DNA of 64,000 nucleotides. Source: Roseateles_E cavernae. Its GTDB lineage: Bacteria; Pseudomonadota; Gammaproteobacteria; Burkholderiales; Burkholderiaceae_C. The translations under genes were made by a program, and so were the position numbers. The notes beneath the pieces are model-generated. The model worked only from the letters and a program-made list of their open reading frames with translations, did not search any database and had not been told where the DNA came from. Location: contig NZ_JBDPLH010000013.1 in assembly GCF_040187885.1 (NCBI RefSeq), forward strand, positions 19,992-83,991. Direction: 5' to 3'. Positions 33,991 through 42,676 of the stretch are shown here, piece after piece; the first letter of the stretch is position 1, and each line of letters opens with the position of its first letter.

Positions 33991-34994
33991 CGCCCGCCCC
34001 CGCCCGGCGCGCTCAAGGCCAGCCAGCCCTGGCTGCGCACCATCCAGATCAGCAGCGGCGCGCCCAGGATGGCGATCACCGCGCTGACCGGCGCCTCGAA
34101 GGGTTGCACCACCAGGCGCGCGACGATATCCGCTGCCACCAGCAGGCCCGCGCCCAGCAGCATCGCCAGGCGCAGCTGCGCGCCCAGCGCCAGCGCACCG
34201 AGCGCGCGCGCCAGATAGGGCGCGACAAAGCCCAGAAAGGCGATCGGCCCGACCAGCGCCACCGCGCCGCCGGCCAGCAGCCCCACCACCAGCACCGCGC
34301 TCCAGCGCAGCAGTGCCGGCCGCCCGCCCAGGGTCGTCGCCAGCTCGTCACCCAGGCTCAGCAGATCCAGCGGCCGCGCCAGCAGGCCGGCCAGGGCCAG
34401 GCCCGCCAGCAGCGGCGCGCAGCCCAGCAACAGCGCCTCGGGCGTGACCCGGGCCAGCGAGCCCAGCACCCAGAAGCGGAACTGGTCCAGCCCCTGCTCG
34501 CTGGCCAGCAGCAAGAAGGCCATGAAGCCGCGCGCGCTGGCCGCCAGCGCCAGGCCGGCCAGCACCAGGCGCAGCGGCGACACCCGCGCATCGCCGGCGC
34601 GGGCCAGCAGCAGCACCAGGGCGCTGCCGGCCAGCGCTCCGCCGAGGGCCCAGAACAGCTGGGCCTGGGCGCCGAGGTGGCCCTGCAACACAAAGCCGGC
34701 CGCGATCGCCAGCGTCGCGCCGGCATTCACGCCCAAGAGCCCCGGCTCGGCCAGCGGGTTGCGCGTCACCGCCTGCAGCAGCACGCCGGCCGCCCCCAGC
34801 GCCGCGCCGACCAGCAGGGCCGCGCCCAGGCGCGGCGCGCGCAGCTGGCCCAGCACCATCTGCGCATGCGCGTCGACCGCCGCACCGCCCAGCCAGGCCC
34901 AGCTCTGGGCCGGGCCGACACGCCCAGGCCCCAAGAGCAAGGCCAGCAGGCTCAGGACCAGCAGCGCGCCCATCAGGCCCAGCGAGGCCCTCAC
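33987..34994 (-). CDS. Iron-siderophore ABC transporter permease (FecCD-type), first
   Basis: A 335-residue FecCD-type permease. It has RAPRLGAALLVGAALGAAGV, NPLAEPGLLGVNAGATLAI and VALVGPIAFLGFVAPYLAR. I place the start at GTG 34994, whose GTGA overlaps the binding-protein stop (34991-34993). The frame is open further upstream, but that part lies inside the binding-protein gene. It is coupled on both sides. Confidence 0.92.
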   Translation of the reverse strand: MRASLGLMGALLVLSLLALLLGPGRVGPAQSWAWLGGAAVDAHAQMVLGQLRAPRLGAALLVGAALGAAGVLLQAVTRNPLAEPGLLGVNAGATLAIAAGFVLQGHLGAQAQLFWALGGALAGSALVLLLARAGDARVSPLRLVLAGLALAASARGFMAFLLLASEQGLDQFRFWVLGSLARVTPEALLLGCAPLLAGLALAGLLARPLDLLSLGDELATTLGGRPALLRWSAVLVVGLLAGGAVALVGPIAFLGFVAPYLARALGALALGAQLRLAMLLGAGLLVAADIVARLVVQPFEAPVSAVIAILGAPLLIWMVRSQGWLALSAPGGGGR

Positions 34995-35908
34995 CGCCGG
35001 CTCAGCAAGGCCTGGGCCGCCTCGTCCAGCACCGCCAGCGCCGCCAGCGGGCCGCCGGTGACGGTCCACAGCGAGGCATCGACCTCGCGCACCCGGCCGG
35101 CCTTGGCGGCGCCCAGCTCCTTGAATTCGGGCTGGCGCAGCAGGGCCGCCAAAGCCTCGGGATCATGGGCGCGGCCGCTCCTGAACATGCCCATGAAGAG
35201 CCAGTCGCCATCGATCTTGCTCAAGGCCTCGCGCGACAGCGGGCCCGAGTGCCCGGCGCCCGGCTCCTGCTGGGACGCCGGCCGGCCCAGGCCCAGGTCG
35301 GCCAGCACCTGGCCGGCAAAGGCATCGCCCTTCATATAGACCGGGCCCGAGGGGGTCCAACGCACGATGCTGGCGCTCTTGCCGGCCTCGCCGGCGAGCT
35401 GCTTGCGCAGCGCGGCGGCCTTGGCCTGGTAGCTCTCGACAACCGCCTTGGCCTGGGCCTCGCGGCCCAGCATCGCCGCCACGCGCGCCAGCGTCTGCTG
35501 CCAGCTGTCGGTGTTGGTCGATGTCACCAGCGTCGGCGCGATCTTGCCGAGCTGGCTCAGCAGCTGCGCATCGCCGAGGCCGCCGGCCAGGATCAGATCG
35601 GGCTGCAGGGCCAGCACCCGGTCCAGGCTGGGCTGGGCAAAGGCGCCGACACCGGGCACGCCGGCGGCGCGCTCCAGCAGATAGGCCGGCAGGCTTTGCT
35701 GGCCGCGCCCCAGGGTGCTGCCCACCGGCTTCACACCCAGGGCCAGCACGATGTCCAGATCGCGCTCCGACAGCACCAGCACCCGCTGCGGCGCGGCCGG
35801 CACGCGCAGCGCGCGGCCCTGCGCATCCTTGACCTCGCGCACCTCCTGCGCCCACGCAGGCAGGGCCAGCAGGCCGGCACTCAACAACAGGGATCTTCTC
35901 TTCAACAT
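34991..35908 (-). CDS. Iron-siderophore ABC transporter substrate-binding protein (FecB/FepB-type)
   Basis: A 305-residue periplasmic binding protein of the helical-backbone type (BtuF/FhuD/FepB). A short signal peptide ends near LPAWA (about 20). Marks are PQRVLVLSERDLDIVLALGV, LDRVLALQPDLILAGG and PTLVTSTNTDSW. It should carry the ferric siderophore from the receptor to the permease. It starts 10 bp after the DUF2218 gene. Confidence 0.92.
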   Translation of the reverse strand: MLKRRSLLLSAGLLALPAWAQEVREVKDAQGRALRVPAAPQRVLVLSERDLDIVLALGVKPVGSTLGRGQQSLPAYLLERAAGVPGVGAFAQPSLDRVLALQPDLILAGGLGDAQLLSQLGKIAPTLVTSTNTDSWQQTLARVAAMLGREAQAKAVVESYQAKAAALRKQLAGEAGKSASIVRWTPSGPVYMKGDAFAGQVLADLGLGRPASQQEPGAGHSGPLSREALSKIDGDWLFMGMFRSGRAHDPEALAALLRQPEFKELGAAKAGRVREVDASLWTVTGGPLAALAVLDEAAQALLSRR

Positions 35909-35918
35909 GGGCTTCTCC

Positions 35919-36206
35919 TCAAAGCGTCCGCCACTGCAAGAGCAGCGGTTCGCGGCGTGTCATCAATTGCAGATGCGAGTCCAGCACCCCATGCAGGCGG
36001 GCCTGGCTCGCGGCATCGGCGGCCTGACAGTCAAAACAAAGCGTGGCCGGATCGGGGGCGCTCATCTCGCACAGGCCGAATTCGAAGGCCAGCCGCGCGT
36101 GCTGCGGCTGCAGCTCGACCGGGATCTTTTTCGCAAAATGCTTGGCGAGCTTGAACAGGAACTGTTCGGCCTGGGGGGTGGCCACGCTGGCTTGGGACTT
36201 GAACAT
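35919..36206 (-). CDS. DUF2218 protein
   Basis: A 95-residue cytoplasmic protein of the DUF2218 family (QFLFKLAKHFAKKIPVEL, then FEFGLCEM). Members are often near siderophore or haem uptake genes, and the context here fits. The function is unproven. I use ATG 36206 because GAGG lies eight bases upstream; a start at 36230 would overlap the receptor gene. It lies 10 bp from the genes on each side. Confidence 0.85.
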   Translation of the reverse strand: MFKSQASVATPQAEQFLFKLAKHFAKKIPVELQPQHARLAFEFGLCEMSAPDPATLCFDCQAADAASQARLHGVLDSHLQLMTRREPLLLQWRTL

Positions 36207-36216
36207 GGTGCGGGCC

Positions 36217-38256
36217 TCAGAACTTGGCATTCAGGCCCAGCCAGACGCGGCGGCCTTCGTCCAGCATCCAGTTGCCGTCCAGGCCGGTGTTGCGGCCGCG
36301 CTCGTCCACCGCGACCTGCTCATCGGCGAGATTGAGCAGGGCCGCGCTGAGCGTCAGCGTGCTGTTCAGGCGCCAGGCGCCGCCCAGGTCCACGGTCGTC
36401 AGCCCCTTGCGCTCGCGCACATTGCGCGCGCCGTTGCGAAAGCCCGCCCAGTACTGCTTGCCCTCGGCGCTGAGCCGGGCATAGCCGGACAAGACCTGAC
36501 CCTGAGCCCAGTCCAGGCGCAGCGAGGCCTTGTGCTCGGGCGTCTTGTCCAGCGGCCGGCCGTCCAGCGGGCTGCCGTCGAACGAGGGTTCGCCGCCGCC
36601 CTGGCGGCGCGAGCGGGTGTAGGTGTAATTGCCGGCCAGGGCCCAGTCGGCGGCCAGCGGCCAGGCGGCGGCCAGCTCCAGGCCGCTGAGCTTGACCCGC
36701 GCCACGTTGTCGTAGATGTAGACGTCCAGCGCCGGGTTCAGCGGATCGACCTTGCCGGTGCTGTAGCTGACCACCTTGTTGCGGAACTGGTTGTGGAACA
36801 GCGCGGCCGAGGCGCTGCGGCCCTGCTTGCCGTCATAGCGCAGGCCCAGCTCGGCGCTGCTGCTTTGCTCTGGCTTCAGGCCCGGATTGCCGCACAGCGA
36901 GCCGCGCCGCGGCGAGCTGCCGCCGGTGCTCATGCAGTAGCCGGCCGTGGTCTGGCGCAAGGTCGGTGACTTGAAGCCCTTGGCGACGCCGCCGCGCAAG
37001 GTCCATTGGGCGTCGAGCTGGTAGACGCCGTAGACGCGCGGGCTCCAGTGCGAGCCGTAGCGGTCGGCATGATCGAGGCGCAGGCCGGTGGTCAGGGCCA
37101 GGGCCTCGCCGAGCTGCCATTCGTCCTCGGCGAACAGCGCGCTGGACTTGTCGCTGACGCTGTCGGGGCTGGCCGGGTGGCCGGCCACCGGCGATTCCTT
37201 GCCGATGCCGGACAGGCGGCTGCGGTTGAGCTGGCCGCCCAGATTGAGGCGGTGCTGGCCGAAGGCCAGGGTCAGCAGGCCGTCCAGCACGGTGTTGACG
37301 ATCTCGGGGCGCACCGCACCGAGCAGGCCGGCATCCCAGACCTTCTGCTCGCCGCTCTCCTGGTACAGGGCCAGGCGCGAGCCACCCCAGTCCCAGGCGC
37401 CGCGATGGCTGAGCGCCCAGTGCGTGCGGGCCTGCTCCATCTCATAGTGCTTGGCGGTCGGTGCGCTGGTCTTGCCGGCGCTGCTTTCCTGCTTCAGCGC
37501 GCCGCTGCCGGCCTCCAGCCAGAAGGACTGGCCGGCGGCCGGCGTCAGGCTCAGCTTGGCCGTCAGCTGGCGGTTCGATGTGCCGTAGGCGCCGCTGGTG
37601 GCATTGGCCGGGAGGTAGAAGCGATCCTCGTCGCGCCGGCTGCTGCTGCCGTAGATCTGCAGGCCCAGCAGATCGGTCTTGATCGGGCCGCCCAGCCAGA
37701 AGTCGAGCTGGCGCGCGTCGCCCTGGATCTTGTCCTCGGCCTGGGTGAAGCCCAGCGAGGCCGAGCCGGTCCATTGCGCCAGGTTCTTGCGCGTGATGAC
37801 ATTGATCACCCCACCCATCGCGTCGGCGCCGTACAGCGCCGACATCGGGCCGCGCACCACCTCGATGCGCTCGATCGCCTCCAGCGGCGGGGTCTGCCAG
37901 GCGGCCACGCCGCTGGTGCCGCGGTTCATCGTTTCGCGGGTGTTCTGGCGCCGGCCGTCCACCAGGATCAGCGTGTACTCGCCGGGCAGGCCGCGGATCA
38001 TGATGTCCTTGGCGCTGGGGCCGGGACCCACCACGCTGACGCCCTCGATATGGCGCACCGCGTCCTCCAGGTTGGCATAGGGCTTGTGGGCCAGCTGCTC
38101 GCGGGTGATCACGCTGATGCTGGCCGGCGCTTCGCGCACGATCTGCTCATGGCCGCTGGCGGTCACGACCACGCGGTCGAGGCTGGCGGTCTGGGCCTGG
38201 GCGCCGGCCGCCAACAGGGCCAGCACGAGGGGACGGAGTCTTGGGAGGGTCGGCAT
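36217..38256 (-). CDS. TonB-dependent siderophore receptor (FepA/colicin I receptor-like)
   Basis: A 679-residue outer-membrane receptor, first gene of the siderophore operon. The signal peptide ends at AGAQA (about 21), followed by the likely TonB box LDRVVVTAS. The plug domain has PASISVITREQLAHKPYANL, GVSVVGPGPSAKDIMIRG and RIEVVRGPMSALYGADAMGG. The barrel ends with the aromatic residue expected for outer-membrane insertion (LGLNAKF). The start ATG 38256 fits the signal peptide; the frame upstream crosses the promoter region. A Fur-box-like site lies 36 bp upstream of the start. The pattern is closest to ferric-catecholate receptors. Confidence 0.93.
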   Translation of the reverse strand: MPTLPRLRPLVLALLAAGAQAQTASLDRVVVTASGHEQIVREAPASISVITREQLAHKPYANLEDAVRHIEGVSVVGPGPSAKDIMIRGLPGEYTLILVDGRRQNTRETMNRGTSGVAAWQTPPLEAIERIEVVRGPMSALYGADAMGGVINVITRKNLAQWTGSASLGFTQAEDKIQGDARQLDFWLGGPIKTDLLGLQIYGSSSRRDEDRFYLPANATSGAYGTSNRQLTAKLSLTPAAGQSFWLEAGSGALKQESSAGKTSAPTAKHYEMEQARTHWALSHRGAWDWGGSRLALYQESGEQKVWDAGLLGAVRPEIVNTVLDGLLTLAFGQHRLNLGGQLNRSRLSGIGKESPVAGHPASPDSVSDKSSALFAEDEWQLGEALALTTGLRLDHADRYGSHWSPRVYGVYQLDAQWTLRGGVAKGFKSPTLRQTTAGYCMSTGGSSPRRGSLCGNPGLKPEQSSSAELGLRYDGKQGRSASAALFHNQFRNKVVSYSTGKVDPLNPALDVYIYDNVARVKLSGLELAAAWPLAADWALAGNYTYTRSRRQGGGEPSFDGSPLDGRPLDKTPEHKASLRLDWAQGQVLSGYARLSAEGKQYWAGFRNGARNVRERKGLTTVDLGGAWRLNSTLTLSAALLNLADEQVAVDERGRNTGLDGNWMLDEGRRVWLGLNAKF

Positions 38257-38291
38257 GGGGTTCTTTGCGGAGTGGATTCTACAAACCAAAT

Positions 38292-38310
38292 AAGAATGAT
38301 TTGCATTAAC
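38292..38310 (-). promoter_or_regulatory. Probable Fur box for the siderophore operon
   Basis: On the minus strand GTTAATGCAAATCATTCTT matches 14 of 19 positions of the Fur consensus GATAATGATAATCATTATC. It is placed between the receptor start (38256) and the divergent AraC gene (38393), so it could control both. Iron repression is inferred. Confidence 0.75.
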
Positions 38311-38392
38311 ATGAAGCCAGCGAGTATTCCATTCCCTGCCGGCCGGCGCTTTTGCGGCCACCACGCCGACCTTTGCGAGACCCCACCCTGCG

Positions 38393-39217
38393 ATGCGAGA
38401 GACTGCGCTTTGTCAAATGATCCGGCTGCGCCCCGGCCTGGAGCTGCGCTGCAGCGATGTGCGCCATGCCCACCGCGGCGATGGCGGCGGCGCGGCCTCG
38501 GCCGGGCTCTATCTGGTGATGGTGCTGGCCGGAGAGGTCCAGGTGGCGTATGGCGGGCGCCGGCTGCGGCTGGTGGCCCAGGCCGGTGCCGACGGTGCGC
38601 TGATAGCGCTGCGCGAGAACGACAGCTTCGAGCGCAGCGACTGCGGCCCAGGCCCGGAGCGCAAGCTCAGCCTGTGGGTCGGCCCGGACTGGCTGGAGCA
38701 AGCCGGGCTGACGCCGGCCACCCCGCATCTGAACATGCGCTCATGGCGGGCCAGCCGACGCCTGCAGGGCCTGGCCGATGCCATCATCGGCACGCCGGTC
38801 GCCGACCATGGCCTGGCACGGCTGCAGACCGAATGCCGGGTCATCGAGCTGCTGGCCGAGGCGCTGGGCAGCCAGCACACCGATGCCGGCCCGCCCGCTC
38901 GCATGCGGGCGGCCCGCGAGCTGCTGGACAGCGGCGCCGCCGATGGCTGGAGCCTGGCCGAGATCGCGCTGGAACTGGGCCTGCACGAGAACACCTTGCA
39001 GCAGCAGTTCCGCCTCGCCTATGGCTGCACGGTGTTCGAGCATCTGCGCCGCCGGCGGCTTTCGATCGCGCGCCGTTCGATCGAGCACGAGGGGCATAGC
39101 GTCACCGAAGCGGCCCTGAGTGCCGGCTACAACAGCCCGGGCAACTTCGCCACCGCCTTCAAGCGCGAGTTCGGCTGCTCACCCGGCCAGCTCAAAGCCC
39201 GGCGGCAAAGGGCCTGA
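38393..39217 (+). CDS. AraC-family regulator (PchR-like)
   Basis: A 274-residue regulator. The C-terminal AraC double helix-turn-helix reads WSLAEIALELGLHENTLQQQ, then SVTEAALSAGYNSPGNFATA and FKREFGCSP. The N-terminal half resembles PchR-type siderophore-sensing regulators. It is divergent from the TonB receptor operon, so siderophore-dependent activation of that operon is likely (inference). Its last 26 bases overlap the convergent pcaDC gene. Confidence 0.88.
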   Translation: MRETALCQMIRLRPGLELRCSDVRHAHRGDGGGAASAGLYLVMVLAGEVQVAYGGRRLRLVAQAGADGALIALRENDSFERSDCGPGPERKLSLWVGPDWLEQAGLTPATPHLNMRSWRASRRLQGLADAIIGTPVADHGLARLQTECRVIELLAEALGSQHTDAGPPARMRAARELLDSGAADGWSLAEIALELGLHENTLQQQFRLAYGCTVFEHLRRRRLSIARRSIEHEGHSVTEAALSAGYNSPGNFATAFKREFGCSPGQLKARRQRA

Positions 39218-40433
39218 GCAGGCCCAGCAAGGCCTCGGGCTGCTCCAGCGGGCTCAGGTGCGAGGCGCCGGCCAGCACCTCCAGCCGCGCGCCCGGGATG
39301 CGCTGCGCGATGGCCTCGGCCATCGCCGGGGTGGCGCCCTGGTCCAGCGCGCCGGCGATCACCAGGGTCGGGCAGCGCACCGCGCCCAAGGCCTCCAGAT
39401 AGTCGACCCCGCACACCGCCTGGCAGGCGGCGATATAGGCGGCCGGATCCTGGGCCAGCAAGCGGCTGTGCAAGAAGGTTGTGGCCTCGGGCTCGGCGGC
39501 GCGGAAATCGGCATGCAGATAGCGCTCGGTGACCATGCCGGCCACCGCCGCCATGCCGCCGGCCTCGACCGCCGCGATGCGTTGGGCCCAGGCGGCGCGC
39601 GCGGCCTCGGGATACTGCGCCGTCGTGTGCGCCAGCACCAGGCCGCGCAGCAGCTCCGGGTGCTTCAGGGCCAGGCCCTGCCCCACCATGCCGCCCAGCG
39701 ACAGGCCGACAAAGCAGACCGGCCCGCGGCCCCATTCGCGTATCAGCCGCGCGGCATCGTCGACCAGCTCGTCCAGGCGGTAGGGGCCGGCGGGCCGGGC
39801 GGATTCGCCATGGCCGCGCTGGTCATAGCGCAGGGTCGGGTGCTGCCCGCCGAGCGCGGCGGCCAGGCCGTCCCAGAGATGGGCATCCAGGCCCAGCGCA
39901 TGGGCGAACACGATGGGCACGCCGCCACCCTCGCCCTGCAGCAGCAGATGCAGCTGCGGCTGGCTGAAGGTGTGCTGCGCGCGCGGGCGTACCGCGCGCG
40001 TCAGCGGCGCCGGCAGCGGCGCCAGGCCCTCGGCCTTGAGGATCTCGCCGGTGATCTTGAAGGCGGTATTGGCCGCCGGCACGCCGCAGTAGATCGCGCC
40101 CTGCAGCAGGGTCTCCTGGATCTTGGCAATGGGCACGCCGCCACGGACGGCCGCGCGGCAGTGCAGCTCGAACTCCTCCCAGCGCGCCATGCCCATGGTC
40201 ATCCCCAGCACCAGCAGGCGCCGGGTCGGCTTGTCCAGGCCCGGCCGGCCCCAGATCTCGTGCCAGGCATAGCGGGTGATGAAGTCCTGGAACTCGGCGT
40301 TGAAGGCGGTGGCGCCGGCGGTCGAGCGCTGCACCCAGTCCTCGCCCAGCATGGCACGGCGATTGACGAGGCCGCGGTCGAAATCGTCGTCGCGCTGGTC
40401 GGGGGAATCGGCGGAATCGGGATGAGCGGTCAT
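39192..40433 (-). CDS. pcaDC: Fused 4-carboxymuconolactone decarboxylase / 3-oxoadipate enol-lactonase
   Basis: A 413-residue fusion of two beta-ketoadipate pathway enzymes. Residues about 15-140 are PcaC-like (FQDFITRYAWHEIWGRPGLD, ELHCRAAVRGGVP, LLQGAIYCGVPAANTAF). Residues about 150-413 are a PcaD-like alpha/beta-hydrolase with nucleophile in GLSLGGMVGQ and YDQRGHGES. Together they turn gamma-carboxymuconolactone into 3-oxoadipate. The decarboxylase module is N-terminal, whereas the classic PcaL of actinobacteria is usually described with the lactonase first (from memory). ATG 40433 overlaps the pcaB stop by four bases. Confidence 0.9.
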   Translation of the reverse strand: MTAHPDSADSPDQRDDDFDRGLVNRRAMLGEDWVQRSTAGATAFNAEFQDFITRYAWHEIWGRPGLDKPTRRLLVLGMTMGMARWEEFELHCRAAVRGGVPIAKIQETLLQGAIYCGVPAANTAFKITGEILKAEGLAPLPAPLTRAVRPRAQHTFSQPQLHLLLQGEGGGVPIVFAHALGLDAHLWDGLAAALGGQHPTLRYDQRGHGESARPAGPYRLDELVDDAARLIREWGRGPVCFVGLSLGGMVGQGLALKHPELLRGLVLAHTTAQYPEAARAAWAQRIAAVEAGGMAAVAGMVTERYLHADFRAAEPEATTFLHSRLLAQDPAAYIAACQAVCGVDYLEALGAVRCPTLVIAGALDQGATPAMAEAIAQRIPGARLEVLAGASHLSPLEQPEALLGLLRPFAAGL

Positions 40434-41821
40434 GGCGCCAGCGGTTGGTCCATCAAGGACTGCCATTGTGAACGTGCCGTCAGCAGCACCTTGTGCACAC
40501 GGGCGTCGGCATGGCGGGCGGCGGCCTGCACATCGAACACCGCATCGAGCTCGTCCGCGCTGATGCCGCGCGAGAACTCGGCATCGCCCTGCCACAGGCC
40601 CTGGGCCAGCAGCCGCAAGGGCCGGCCCTGGGCCGCGACCTGCTGCGACAGGCCCTCGACCAGCTGATGCGCCCGCGCCTTGCCGCAGACCCGCGCCAGC
40701 AGCAGGGCCAGGCCCTCGGCGGCAACCAGATCATCAAGACGCTCGATATTGGCCCGCATGCGCTCGGGCTCGATGCGCAGCGCCGCCAGCGCCCCGGCCA
40801 GCGCCTGCAGCGCGCCATGACTGCTCAGCAGCAGGCCGGTCCACTCGGCCAGCTCGGCCTGCCAGCCGCCCAGGCCGCGCTCATGCTCCTGCCCCATGCA
40901 GGCCAGCAGCGCGGCGACCCGCTGCGGCGCGCGCTGGGCCGCCGCCAGCGCCTGCATGCAGGCGACCGGGTTGCGCTTGTGCGGCATCGCGCTGGACCCG
41001 CCGGAGCCGCTGACCGCGCCCTCCATCATCTCGCTGACCTCGGCCTGGGCCAGCAGCGAGAGATCGCGCGCCAGCTTGCCCAGCGAGCCGCACATCACGC
41101 CCAGCTCGGCACCGAGCCGCACCCAGCGGTCGCGCTGGGTATGCCAGCACTGATCCGGCAGGCGCAGGCGCAGCTCGGCCGCGACCTGGCTCGCCACCGC
41201 GTCGGCCTTGTCGCCCAGCGAGGCCAGCGTGCCGGCGGCCCCGCCCAGCTGCAGCAGCAAGGCCTCGTCGGCCCGGGCACGCAAGGCCTGGGCCGAACGC
41301 AGCAGCGGCATCAGCCAGTTCAGCAGCTTGCAGCGCAGGCTGCTGACCAGGGCCGGCTGCATCAGCGTGCGGGCCAGCATCGGGGTGGCGTCGGCAGCCT
41401 CGGCCCGGTCCAGCAGATGGCCGCACAGGCTCAGTAGATCGTCGTCGATCAGGCGCAGCGCACGGCGGGTCTGCAAGACCATCGCGGTGTCGATCACGTC
41501 CTGGCTGGTGCTGCCCCAGTGCACATAGCCGGCGGCGGCCGGGTCGAACAAGGCCACCGTCTCGGTGAGCTTCTTGACCAGCGGTATCGCCAGGCTGCCG
41601 GCACGGCCGCTGGCGGCGACCAGGCCGGCCACATCGTAGAGCTCGGCCCGGCACAGGCTGGCAATCGCCTGGGCGGCCGACTGCGGGATCACGCCGGCCT
41701 TGGCCTCGGCGCGCGCCAGCGCCGCCTCGAAGTCCATCATGGCCTGCACGATGGCGCTCTCGTCGAAGAGCGCCAGCATCTGCGGCGTGGACAAAAAACC
41801 CTCGAATACCAGCACTGACAT
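40430..41821 (-). CDS. pcaB: 3-carboxy-cis,cis-muconate cycloisomerase
   Basis: Converts 3-carboxymuconate to gamma-carboxymuconolactone in protocatechuate degradation. The 463-residue product belongs to the fumarase/aspartase superfamily, with the signature GSSAMPHKRNPVAC near residue 280 and WGSTSQDVIDTAMVLQTRRA. ATG 41821 has AGGA seven bases upstream; a TTG directly before it is possible. Its stop overlaps the pcaDC start, so the enzymes for two successive stages are co-translated. No pcaGH or pcaIJ genes or pca regulator lie in the window. Confidence 0.94.
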   Translation of the reverse strand: MSVLVFEGFLSTPQMLALFDESAIVQAMMDFEAALARAEAKAGVIPQSAAQAIASLCRAELYDVAGLVAASGRAGSLAIPLVKKLTETVALFDPAAAGYVHWGSTSQDVIDTAMVLQTRRALRLIDDDLLSLCGHLLDRAEAADATPMLARTLMQPALVSSLRCKLLNWLMPLLRSAQALRARADEALLLQLGGAAGTLASLGDKADAVASQVAAELRLRLPDQCWHTQRDRWVRLGAELGVMCGSLGKLARDLSLLAQAEVSEMMEGAVSGSGGSSAMPHKRNPVACMQALAAAQRAPQRVAALLACMGQEHERGLGGWQAELAEWTGLLLSSHGALQALAGALAALRIEPERMRANIERLDDLVAAEGLALLLARVCGKARAHQLVEGLSQQVAAQGRPLRLLAQGLWQGDAEFSRGISADELDAVFDVQAAARHADARVHKVLLTARSQWQSLMDQPLAP

Positions 41822-41923
41822 CAACCCATCCTGAGGATCTTTGCAGCGATGCTAACGAGGGCTGGCGGGACTGCGAGCCCGGGGCTTACCCGCAGCGGGT
41901 TTGCCCCGGCGTGGCGGCAAGCC

Positions 41924-42676
41924 TCAGGCAGCGGCGCTGTGCGCCTGCGCCAGACGGCTCATATTGCCCATCGAGACACGGTGCATCTCGATCAGGCCCA
42001 GCAGGCCGCTGCGGTGCAGCTGCAACACCTTCTCGTCTTCCAGCTGCGCGAGCTTGTCTTCGTTGATGGCCAGGAAGCCGTCGACATCGATCTTCTCGCC
42101 ATTGGGCAGTGTGGCCTCGAAGCGCATGTCCTGCAGCAGGTCGAACTCCTGCAGCTGGGCGCAGACCATGCGGGTGCGCTCGGCCTCGCGCTCGAAGCTC
42201 TCGAGGAAGTTCTTCGCGTTGACGGTGAACTCGGTGGGCTGGCCGTCGGCGGCGAACAGCAGCTGACCCTCGGTCTGCGAAAAGCCCTTCCACTGCTCGT
42301 CAAAGCAGACGGCGATGTCGTCGCTGTTGTTGATGCGGGCCATCGCGAAGGGGTAGCGACGCAGGTAGGCGGGCAGGTAGTTGCCGGTCCACTGGCCGTC
42401 CTTCAGGAACAGATTGCTGCCCGGCTTCAGGCCGAACACGGCCAGCGGGGCCACCGCCGGCTTGGCGCCTTCGGCGGGCTGCTGCGCGCTGTCGCCGACG
42501 CGCACGAACACGATAGGGAATTCCTTGCAGGCATCGGCGAACTCGACCGCCGTCAGGAACAGCGAGTTCAGGCCGGCGACGCGCTCCAGCGTCGGCAGCT
42601 CGGCCTGCAGGCGCAGGTTCTTGTGCTGTTCACGGTCCAGCGGCACCAGCGAGCCGTACAAAGGGGGGTTGCTCAT
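41924..42676 (-). CDS. SapC-family protein
   Basis: A 250-residue protein of the SapC family (LYGSLVPLDREQHKNLRL, VAGLNSLFLTAVEFADACKE, LFLKDGQWTGNYLPAYLRRY). It has no signal peptide. The family was named after an S-layer-related gene in Campylobacter, but the function of the free-standing proteobacterial proteins is unknown. Its ATG overlaps the stop of the CNNM/CorC gene as ATGA (42673-42676), so the two are coupled. Confidence 0.87.
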   Translation of the reverse strand: MSNPPLYGSLVPLDREQHKNLRLQAELPTLERVAGLNSLFLTAVEFADACKEFPIVFVRVGDSAQQPAEGAKPAVAPLAVFGLKPGSNLFLKDGQWTGNYLPAYLRRYPFAMARINNSDDIAVCFDEQWKGFSQTEGQLLFAADGQPTEFTVNAKNFLESFEREAERTRMVCAQLQEFDLLQDMRFEATLPNGEKIDVDGFLAINEDKLAQLEDEKVLQLHRSGLLGLIEMHRVSMGNMSRLAQAHSAAA

